From: JANSYP01 sp038751255
Lineage (GTDB): Bacteria > Pseudomonadota > Alphaproteobacteria > Rhodobacterales > Rhodobacteraceae
DNA: 5,160 bases
NCBI GenBank assembly: GCA_038751255.1
Contig: JBCDGN010000160.1
Location: 1 to 5,160 of the forward strand
Direction of reading: 5' to 3'
Of the stretch, positions 1 through 5,057 are shown in pieces. The notes under the pieces were generated by a model, which was not told the DNA's origin, ran no database searches, and worked only from the letters and a program-made list of their open reading frames with translations. The position numbers and the translations under genes are program-made. Positions within the stretch are counted from its first letter, which is position 1. Each line of letters begins with the position of its first letter.

Positions 1-530
1 ATTGGGACAACCCTCGTGACGAGGTGGACTTTCTGAAAGCAGTGATTGCCGATGCTGCTGAAACTCATGGGATCGACCCCTTACGGGTGGTCCTGGCAGG
101 CTTCTCCATTGGTGGCTCAATGACAGCTTACGCGGCTTGCGCGGCGCCGGATTTGGCTGCCGCCTACGCGCCACTCGGCGGCAATTTCTGGCGTCCTCAC
201 CCAGAGAGTTGCGCAGGGCCTGTTCGCATGCTCCATACCCATGGCTGGACAGACACCACGGTGCCGCTGGAGGGGCGGTGGCTGAGAAACGGAGAAATCG
301 CGCAAGGCGATGTGTTCACAGCGCTTCAGATCTGGCGTGAAACCAATGGCTGCAATGAGATGCGCGCGGATCAGTTTTCAATGGATGAGGCGTATTGGCG
401 TCGGGTTTGGCAGCGTTGCAAACCTGACTCGGCACTGGAACTCGCGCTTTTCCCCGGGGGCCATGTTGTCCCCGAAGATTGGTCCGCCATGGTCGCAGAC
501 TGGCTAGAGGCAGAGCCCCTGACCGAGTGA
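1..530 (+). CDS. Alpha/beta-hydrolase esterase, PHB-depolymerase/LpqC-like (5'-truncated by window edge)
   Basis: This is the C-terminal 175 residues of a serine esterase. The reading frame is open from base 3 and runs leftward out of the window, so the true start and any signal peptide are not visible; the GTG at 24 is probably internal. The nucleophile elbow GFSIGG places the catalytic Ser at codon 105-107. HGWTDTTVP places the catalytic Asp at 252-254, and GGHVVPEDW places the His at 462-464, giving a complete triad in the usual order. Two cysteines, in NGC and RCK, flank the cap region, as is common in the PHB-depolymerase/feruloyl-esterase (LpqC) family, where they can form a disulfide. 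Such enzymes hydrolyse esters of polyhydroxybutyrate, hydroxycinnamates or short acyl chains; the substrate here cannot be told from sequence. A generic carboxylesterase or phospholipase/carboxylesterase-type hydrolase is the main alternative. The gene is convergent with the opgC-like gene, and its TGA directly abuts that gene's stop codon. Confidence 0.85.
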   Translation, partial: WDNPRDEVDFLKAVIADAAETHGIDPLRVVLAGFSIGGSMTAYAACAAPDLAAAYAPLGGNFWRPHPESCAGPVRMLHTHGWTDTTVPLEGRWLRNGEIAQGDVFTALQIWRETNGCNEMRADQFSMDEAYWRRVWQRCKPDSALELALFPGGHVVPEDWSAMVADWLEAEPLTE

Positions 531-541
531 TCAGGCCTTTT
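518..541 (+). terminator. Weak possible intrinsic terminator of the esterase transcript
   Basis: A 5-bp stem (CCTGA at 518-522, TCAGG at 531-535) encloses an 8-base loop containing the esterase stop codon. It is followed by CC and then four T residues (538-541). The stem is short and the T run is brief, so termination would be inefficient. It overlaps the last codons of the opposing opgC-like gene, because there is no intergenic space. On the minus strand the same stem is not followed by T residues. Confidence 0.25.
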
Positions 542-1736
542 GCTTCCGCCAGGGTTGGGACTTGAACCAAGCTGCTGTGTGCGCGCAGACCACCAATAGA
601 AAAAAGCCCCAGAGGTTGACCAACCACACGTTCAGCGTGGTGCGTCCTATAGCGTCAAGCAGTGCGCCATGGCCTTGCGCGAGAAACATCGAGAAGACGA
701 AGACCGCAAGCGATTGTTGGCCGACTTTGAGGATTGCGCCGAGGATCACCAACCAGAGTTCCGCCAAAGGTCCGTTCGACTTTGGCAAGAGCCGAGAACC
801 GCGCGGACCGACGGCTGCCCAGGCAAGATAGGCAAGCGAGAGAAAGTGCAGGTACCGGAAGAGACCGAAATCAGTCTTTGTCCACAAAAAGCGGATCGAT
901 GCGCGTGCCTCCATGAGGAGCTCTGACTGGCTGTAGATGCGAAAATAGGCCAGCGGGATGGTCAAGATCACCACTGCGATGGCGATCAATATTAAACGCC
1001 GATTGACCGGCGGCGCCGGGAGCCAACCCATCATGAAGGCAAAGCCAGTGAAGAATATCAGCTGCCAGCCAAATGGATTAAAGAACCACTCACGATCGGT
1101 CCAAGGCTCCGCCGGCAGCCAAATGAGATCGAAATTCGCGGCGAGCCAAACGATGCCAACGAAGGCAAAGACAGCCCAGCGGTTGATCCGGCTCAAAGCC
1201 ATCACAACCGGCATCAATGCCAGAACCACCAAATACATCGGCAGAATATCGAAGTAATTCGGCACATAGGTCAGGGTCATCAAACCGATAAGCTGCTGCA
1301 GAGTGTCATCGTTGAAGAACGGATAAAGATTGAGCCGTCCGACGAAATCCCGCTCCAGATACCCAGTGCTGTTGACCCAAGCGACCAAGGCAGCGGTGGC
1401 AAAGAAAAGCCCGATATGCGCCCAGTAGACCTGCCAGATCCGGTAGACCACCCTGGCGCAGCCCAGGGCAAAGCTCTGTCTTTGGAATACTTTTCCAAAG
1501 GCGATGGCAGAGGCCATCCCAGAGCAAAAGACAAATATCTCGGTCGCGTCCGAGAACCCGAAACGCGCAGGGATCCACAAAGTTAGGAAGTTCCCAGGCG
1601 TGTGTGCAATGAGGATGATGAACATCGCGATCCCGCGGAAAAAATCCAACCGTGGATCGCGCGTACCTGACAGCAGCGCCTGCGAGGGGTGCGAAGATAC
1701 GGATGGGCTCACGCTCGTGGGATCGGCAAGGCTCAT
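531..1736 (-). CDS. opgC: OpgC-like integral membrane acyltransferase (osmoregulated periplasmic glucan succinyltransferase family)
   Basis: A 401-residue polytopic membrane protein. After about 26 polar residues, the segment DPRLDFFRGIAMFIILIAH (27-45) leads into the first membrane helix and carries the conserved R and H expected of this acyltransferase superfamily. GFSDATEIFVFCSGM (60-74) is the hallmark OpgC segment, and NPFGWQLIFFTGFA (220-233) and GQQSLAVFVFSMFLA (339-353) also fit the family. By eye there are about ten hydrophobic spans, the last near 369-390, followed by a basic tail ending in RKQKA. In Rhodobacter sphaeroides, OpgC adds succinyl groups to osmoregulated periplasmic glucans; the analogous role here is inferred, since no opgG or opgH lies in the window. 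The ATG start at 1736 is preceded by GAGAGA seven bases upstream. The next internal Met (38) lies inside the first helix and is unlikely to be the start. Some family members may acylate other envelope glycans. Confidence 0.87.
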   Translation of the reverse strand: MSLADPTSVSPSVSSHPSQALLSGTRDPRLDFFRGIAMFIILIAHTPGNFLTLWIPARFGFSDATEIFVFCSGMASAIAFGKVFQRQSFALGCARVVYRIWQVYWAHIGLFFATAALVAWVNSTGYLERDFVGRLNLYPFFNDDTLQQLIGLMTLTYVPNYFDILPMYLVVLALMPVVMALSRINRWAVFAFVGIVWLAANFDLIWLPAEPWTDREWFFNPFGWQLIFFTGFAFMMGWLPAPPVNRRLILIAIAVVILTIPLAYFRIYSQSELLMEARASIRFLWTKTDFGLFRYLHFLSLAYLAWAAVGPRGSRLLPKSNGPLAELWLVILGAILKVGQQSLAVFVFSMFLAQGHGALLDAIGRTTLNVWLVNLWGFFLLVVCAHTAAWFKSQPWRKQKA

Positions 1737-1743
1737 ATCGTGG

Positions 1744-1749
1744 TCTCTC
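1744..1749 (-). promoter_or_regulatory. Ribosome binding site of the opgC-like gene
   Basis: On the minus strand GAGAGA lies seven bases before the ATG at 1736. It is a partial Shine-Dalgarno match at correct spacing and supports that start over the internal Met 38 codon. Confidence 0.5.
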
Positions 1750-1770
1750 GTCTATTCTTTTCTTGGTGAA

Positions 1771-1783
1771 AACGGGCGCCGTT
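1771..1783. repeat. Short inverted repeat in the gap between the TTC38-like and opgC-like genes
   Basis: AACGG (1771-1775) and CCGTT (1779-1783) are perfect 5-base arms around a 3-base GCG centre, with flanking A and T runs (AAAA at 1769-1772, TTTT at 1785-1788). It could act as a feeble bidirectional hairpin or as a protein site. It lies about 45 bases downstream of the TTC38-like stop and about 35-47 bases upstream of the opgC-like start. The arms are short enough to occur by chance. Confidence 0.3.
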
Positions 1784-1789
1784 ATTTTA
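1784..1789 (-). promoter_or_regulatory. Possible -10 element for the opgC-like gene
   Basis: The minus strand reads TAAAAT, a five-of-six match to the sigma-70 -10 consensus, in an otherwise G+C-rich gap and about 48 bases upstream of the ATG. No good -35 hexamer sits 16-18 bases upstream (the best is TTCGCG at 17). This is only a candidate for independent transcription of the gene. Confidence 0.25.
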
Positions 1790-1826
1790 GCGCAGTTTGA
1801 TCATCGCGCGAAGCAGCCTGGGGTTG

Positions 1827-3188
1827 TCATTGTGCAGGGACGCGGAGGTTCGCCGAGCGAAAATCTGCGATTCGCGCCAGACGGGTTTCCGAAAACTGGT
1901 CTTTTGCGCCGCCCCGCTTCGCGATCCGGTTGTCCAGCATCTCTTCCGTGGGTCCAATCTGGCCCGCGCGGAGACCGGCATCGATGGCGATGCGTTCAAA
2001 AACATCCCGTTGCGCATGGCTACCGCCGATCCTTTGCAGTCCTCGGATGGCAGGGTAGAGGTTTTGGAAGGCGCGGTCGTAATCCCCTTCGCCAAAGGCA
2101 GCCAAGCCCGCAACGGCCTGACAGCCTGGGTCGGCGGCAATCTCGCCAAAGGTTGTCGGGGCCGCGGCCACGTCACTCATCGTGCGTTCCAACTGCGCGA
2201 TGGCATCCTGCCGCGTGTCGCCAATCAATGCGAGCATGTAGTGCAAATCAGCAAAGACTAACTGGCCGTCTTCGCTGCGTGCCTCGCCAAGATCGGCAAG
2301 TTCTTCCCAGCGGTCGCCAACGTCGACGCCTTCAAGCTCTAGGCGCATTAAAAGCGATGTGGCGTTCGAAATGTCGCGATAATCATCGGTGCGGTCGGCG
2401 CGAATTTTCTGGTCGTAAAGCTCAAGCACCAAGGCATATTCACTGCGATCAAGATGCAACAACGCTTTGTGCCACCACACGTGATAGCGGAAATTGTTAC
2501 AGCCCCGCCAACTGTCGGGATGGGCATCGATGAGCGCAATGCCGTCATCGGGGCGATGTGTCATGTCATGGACATGCGCCACCGCATGAAGTCCCCAGGC
2601 ATCATCAAGCGCCAAGACAAGCCCGTCGCGCCCGCTTTTTTCCGCCGCGCTATACTGGCCGGTCTCTTCCAGTGCGAAGGCGCGGCAGCCCAACATATAT
2701 CCGCGATAGGGATGGTCCGCGCCATGGGCTGGTAGCACACGCTCGATCGAGCGGAGCATACCTTCAGCATCGCCGATCATAAATCGCATGCCATGCACGA
2801 GCTTTGCGGCGAGGCTGTCTGAAGGACAGGCCATCAGCTCTGCTTCCAGTGCCATGATTGCGGCGGGTGGATGACCAGACAGCCAATGATCTAAGGCGTC
2901 TAAGTAGTGTTTCGTGCGACGACAGGGGGCCGATTGCTGGACTAAGCGATGCGCGGTAGCCGAGCAGTCTCGCGCCACGTCCGTCATCTCGCGACGCCCG
3001 AGCATAACGCAGAACAAGCCCTTCACCGCATAAGGCAGCGCAAGCTCTGGTTCCGCAGCAATCAAGGCGCCAAGATGTTCGGGTGTTGTAAACCCATGCG
3101 CCAGAAACGCAGCGGTCAGGGCATCCCAGTGCTGGGCAGCCTCCTTGTTCGAAAGGGCGATAAACGCACCGCAGCGATCATGATACAT
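1827..3188 (-). CDS. TTC38/StaR-like tetratricopeptide repeat protein
   Basis: A 453-residue soluble, largely alpha-helical protein, close to the roughly 470 residues of the eukaryotic TTC38 family that it resembles. The recognisable family blocks are WGLHAVAHVHDMTHRPDDG (198-216), NNFRYHVWWHKALLHLDR (231-248), FADLHYMLALIGD (312-324) and SHAQRDVFERIAIDAGLRAG (390-409). The TPR-like helical hairpins are degenerate, with Ala/Leu-rich pairs near 47-66, 163-190, 236-260 and 355-382. There is no signal peptide or membrane span, so it is probably cytoplasmic. The family occurs in bacteria and eukaryotes and includes StaR from a glycopeptide-antibiotic cluster, but no biochemical activity is established that I can name; a scaffold or regulatory role is a guess. 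The clustered His and Trp residues in the first two blocks are unusual for a plain TPR scaffold and may form a ligand or metal pocket (inference). The ATG start at 3188 has AAGGA ten bases upstream. The gene lies 185 bases downstream of the ThDP enzyme gene, on the same strand. Confidence 0.85.
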   Translation of the reverse strand: MYHDRCGAFIALSNKEAAQHWDALTAAFLAHGFTTPEHLGALIAAEPELALPYAVKGLFCVMLGRREMTDVARDCSATAHRLVQQSAPCRRTKHYLDALDHWLSGHPPAAIMALEAELMACPSDSLAAKLVHGMRFMIGDAEGMLRSIERVLPAHGADHPYRGYMLGCRAFALEETGQYSAAEKSGRDGLVLALDDAWGLHAVAHVHDMTHRPDDGIALIDAHPDSWRGCNNFRYHVWWHKALLHLDRSEYALVLELYDQKIRADRTDDYRDISNATSLLMRLELEGVDVGDRWEELADLGEARSEDGQLVFADLHYMLALIGDTRQDAIAQLERTMSDVAAAPTTFGEIAADPGCQAVAGLAAFGEGDYDRAFQNLYPAIRGLQRIGGSHAQRDVFERIAIDAGLRAGQIGPTEEMLDNRIAKRGGAKDQFSETRLARIADFRSANLRVPAQ

Positions 3189-3198
3189 AGACAGCCAG

Positions 3199-3203
3199 TC
3201 CTT
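3199..3203 (-). promoter_or_regulatory. Ribosome binding site of the TTC38-like gene
   Basis: On the minus strand AAGGA ends ten bases before the ATG at 3188. It is a good Shine-Dalgarno core at slightly long spacing and supports the chosen start. Confidence 0.55.
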
Positions 3204-3209
3204 AGGGCA

Positions 3210-3221
3210 AGTTGGTCAACT
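3210..3221. promoter_or_regulatory. Palindromic candidate operator upstream of the TTC38-like gene
   Basis: AGTTG and CAACT form perfect 5-base arms around a central GT, giving a near-continuous 12-base palindrome. It ends 21 bases before the ATG at 3188 and lies just downstream of the candidate -10 at 3230-3235, which is a typical place for a repressor. The GGT..AC core loosely resembles GntR-family half-sites, but no regulator gene is in view. A match this short could be chance. Confidence 0.3.
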
Positions 3222-3229
3222 CACTGTAG

Positions 3230-3235
3230 ACTATA
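3230..3235 (-). promoter_or_regulatory. Possible -10 element for the TTC38-like gene
   Basis: The minus strand reads TATAGT, five of six matches to the sigma-70 -10 consensus, about 40 bases upstream of the ATG. The hexamer 17 bases further upstream is TCGCTA, a poor -35. The gap is noticeably richer in A+T than the flanking genes, which fits a promoter region, but the assignment is weak. Confidence 0.25.
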
Positions 3236-3261
3236 GACGGTTCGCATTGCCCTAGCGACAG

Positions 3262-3289
3262 TCACAACACCGAGCCTACGTTCTTGTGA
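3262..3289. repeat. Inverted repeat TCACAA-N16-TTGTGA in the 185-base gap
   Basis: TCACAA (3262-3267) and TTGTGA (3284-3289) are perfect 6-base arms separated by 16 bases. Centre-to-centre spacing is 22 bases, about two helical turns, and the repeat lies upstream of the candidate -10 for the TTC38-like gene. The half-sites face the opposite way to a CRP/FNR site (TGTGA-N6-TCACA), so it is not that type. It could be an activator site or a chance match. Confidence 0.22.
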
Positions 3290-3357
3290 GTGGATGTGTA
3301 GATTTCTCGCACAGAATGCTCGCAAATCCCGCAGGTTAACCAGTTACGTTACAATCG

Positions 3358-3370
3358 CGGCATTTTGCCG
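3358..3370 (-). terminator. Small hairpin directly after the ThDP enzyme stop codon
   Basis: On the minus strand CGGCA, a three-base AAA loop and TGCCG follow three bases after the TGA at 3374-3376. The position is right for a 3'-end structure, but the stem is only five pairs and no U run follows (the next bases are CGATTG). It is at best an attenuating or mRNA-stabilising hairpin, not a standard intrinsic terminator. Confidence 0.3.
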
Positions 3371-3373
3371 AAA

Positions 3374-4990
3374 TCAAATACGACCGTCATAGGCGCCACG
3401 TTCGATCTCGGCGGCGATCAGGGTAAACTGGGGCTGGCTTTGTGCAGTTTCCAACGCGTCGCGCAGCTCGGCGCGAGATTGAACGCGCACCCCTTGTCCG
3501 CCAAATCCGCGGGCGACTGCCGCAAGATCGTGCCGCGCGAAATCGACGCCGAGATTGGTCATCTGCCGTGCGCGCTGTTTCATTTCGATGAGCGCAAGGC
3601 TTGCATCGACAAAAACGACGGCGATTACACTGATCCCCAGTTCCGCCGCCGTTGCCAATTCACCCGCAACCATCAAAAACCCTGCATCGCCCATAAAAGC
3701 GACCACGGGACGGTCAGGATCGGCGAGCTTTGCCCCCATCGCCAGTGGCAAGGCACACCCCATTGTGCAGAGACCCGAGCTCTGCATGAGCCCGCGCGGC
3801 TCATCGCAGCGCCACATTTGTGACAGCAGAATCCGATGCGCGCCGCTATCGGCGGTGGCCAGGGTGGTCCCGGGCAGTGTTTTTCGCGTCTCATCAATCA
3901 CTGCCGCTGCCCCCCAAACCTGATTAGTCGGGAAGGCCTCGGCCAGAGCTTTTTTCGCAAGGTCTATCCGACCTTCGGGCCAAGCGCTTCGTGGACTGAT
4001 CCCGGTCATCAGCGCATCCAGGCTTTCGGTCATACCGCCTAGGATGTCGAAACTCGCGCGGTGCATGCCGTGTCGGTTGGGGGCGGCGGCAATGTCGATG
4101 ACATTCTGGCGTGTCGGGTCCCAAGGGCCCTGCCAACCGGCACGCATCTCAATCGGGTCATAGCCAAGCGAAAGGATCAGATCGGCTTCGGAGACCAAGG
4201 GCAGCAATATTTGGTCGGCCTTCGGTGAAAGACCCGCTCCGCCGAGTGCCAAAGGGTGTGCTTCTGGCAGAATACCCTTGGCCTTGTACGTGGTGATGAG
4301 GGGGGCATCGAAGGCGTTGCAGAATGCCATGAGCGCCGACCCTGCGTCCTCGTTTACCGCATCGAGGCCTGCAACCACCAAAGGTCTTTGAGCACTCGCA
4401 AGAGCCTCTCGTGCCGCCTCCAAGGCAGGTCCCGGGGCAGGGGCGAGTTTCGCTGGCGCCCGATAGGATGGCAAGATCGGAGAGGGACCCGGCGCCGCAT
4501 CAGCCACCGAGATCGGAAGGTCGATATGTACTGGGCCTGGGCGCCCCTCCGTCGCGATTCGGATGGCCTTGTCGGCAATCACATGGGCCGCGCCCGGAGA
4601 CATGGTGAATTGCGCCCGTGTGATCGGGGCAAAGACCGCCCGGTGGTCGAGCAATTGGTGGGTATAGGTCTCTGCCTGATCTGCGTCGATGCAACCGGAC
4701 AAGACAATCAGCGGCACGCGATCCTGATCAGCGTTGGCCACGCTATTGACCCCGTTCATGGCGCCGGGGCCGACAGTTGCGACCAAAATGCCAGGCGCAC
4801 CGGTTCGGTGCCAGCTTCCCTCGGCCATGAAGCCGCCTGCATTCTCGTGCTTCACCAAGACAAAGCGAATGCCCGCGCGCTCAAGCGCATCGATCAGTGT
4901 CAAAACCTCGCCGCCAGGCATTCCAAAAGCAAAACGACAGCCTGCTTCGTAGAGTCGTTGGGCCAAGACATCGGCGACGCGGCTGGTCAT
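3374..4990 (-). CDS. Thiamine diphosphate-dependent 2-oxo acid decarboxylase/carboligase (acetolactate synthase-like)
   Basis: A 538-residue enzyme with the three-domain layout of the acetolactate synthase/pyruvate oxidase family. The N-terminal PYR domain (about 1-165) has GMPGGE (23-28), KHENAGGFMAEG with the cofactor-activating Glu49, and VGPGAMNGVNSVANA. The central domain spans about 185-320, and the C-terminal PP domain about 370-525. The metal/diphosphate motif is variant: GDAGF puts Asp435 where GDG is usual, and 27 residues later FVDAS puts Asp462 where the second Asn of NN is usual, so the ligand spacing is kept. The family condenses or decarboxylates 2-oxo acids in the cytoplasm. 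True acetolactate synthase is unlikely: no small-subunit gene is in view and the C-terminal active-site segment differs. Relatives are often labelled 5-guanidino-2-oxopentanoate decarboxylase (AruI-like), which I cannot confirm. The ATG at 4990 is chosen over the in-frame TTG at 5002 because GGAG lies six bases before the ATG and the TTG would overlap that site. Confidence 0.9.
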   Translation of the reverse strand: MTSRVADVLAQRLYEAGCRFAFGMPGGEVLTLIDALERAGIRFVLVKHENAGGFMAEGSWHRTGAPGILVATVGPGAMNGVNSVANADQDRVPLIVLSGCIDADQAETYTHQLLDHRAVFAPITRAQFTMSPGAAHVIADKAIRIATEGRPGPVHIDLPISVADAAPGPSPILPSYRAPAKLAPAPGPALEAAREALASAQRPLVVAGLDAVNEDAGSALMAFCNAFDAPLITTYKAKGILPEAHPLALGGAGLSPKADQILLPLVSEADLILSLGYDPIEMRAGWQGPWDPTRQNVIDIAAAPNRHGMHRASFDILGGMTESLDALMTGISPRSAWPEGRIDLAKKALAEAFPTNQVWGAAAVIDETRKTLPGTTLATADSGAHRILLSQMWRCDEPRGLMQSSGLCTMGCALPLAMGAKLADPDRPVVAFMGDAGFLMVAGELATAAELGISVIAVVFVDASLALIEMKQRARQMTNLGVDFARHDLAAVARGFGGQGVRVQSRAELRDALETAQSQPQFTLIAAEIERGAYDGRI

Positions 4991-4996
4991 GAATTG

Positions 4997-5000
4997 CTCC
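4997..5000 (-). promoter_or_regulatory. Ribosome binding site that fixes the ThDP enzyme start
   Basis: On the minus strand GGAG is followed by six bases and then the ATG at 4990. The alternative TTG codon (5000-5002) shares its final G with this site, so it would have to initiate on top of its own ribosome binding site. No comparable purine-rich site precedes the TTG at 5-9 bases. Confidence 0.65.
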
Positions 5001-5028
5001 AAGTGTCCTGAGGGATGAAGGTTTTGTC

Positions 5029-5057
5029 TCTTTAGGCGGGCAGACCGGCGCTGTCAG
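5029..5057 (-). promoter_or_regulatory. Possible sigma-70-type promoter of the ThDP enzyme gene
   Basis: On the minus strand CTGACA (5052-5057, five of six -35 matches) is separated by exactly 17 bases from TAAAGA (5029-5034, a poor -10). This predicts a transcript start near 5022 and a leader of about 30 bases. The -35 and the spacing are good but the -10 is weak, which would suit a promoter needing an activator. Confidence 0.3.

Noticed and set aside
316..627. Minus-strand open frame of 103 codons across the esterase/opgC junction
   Set aside because: It overlaps the esterase triad region in antisense and the opgC-like end in another frame; the protein has no recognisable features.
1652..2533. 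Long plus-strand open frame (293 codons) antisense to the opgC-like and TTC38-like genes
   Set aside because: The translation is Arg/Gln/Ser/Pro-rich with no family signature, and it spans the gap and two well-supported minus-strand genes. It is a typical G+C-driven antisense shadow.
3262..3289. CRP/FNR-type binding site reading of TCACAA...TTGTGA
   Set aside because: The half-sites point the wrong way and the spacer is 16 bases, not 6. It is kept only as an unassigned inverted repeat.
3333..3353. GGTTAACC palindrome followed by GTTAC GTTAC as a possible CtrA-like or replication-type site
   Set aside because: Only one TTAA is present without the second at seven-base spacing required for CtrA, and there is no cluster of related boxes. 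It is too short to support a call.
3365..3823. Plus-strand open frame of 152 codons opposite the 3' end of the ThDP gene
   Set aside because: It is fully antisense to the PP domain, shows no family signature in translation, and has no convincing ribosome binding site.
4256..5011. Plus-strand open frame (251 codons) antisense to the ThDP enzyme
   Set aside because: It lies opposite clear ThDP-family motifs; its own translation is low-complexity and Arg/Gly/His-rich without a recognisable domain.
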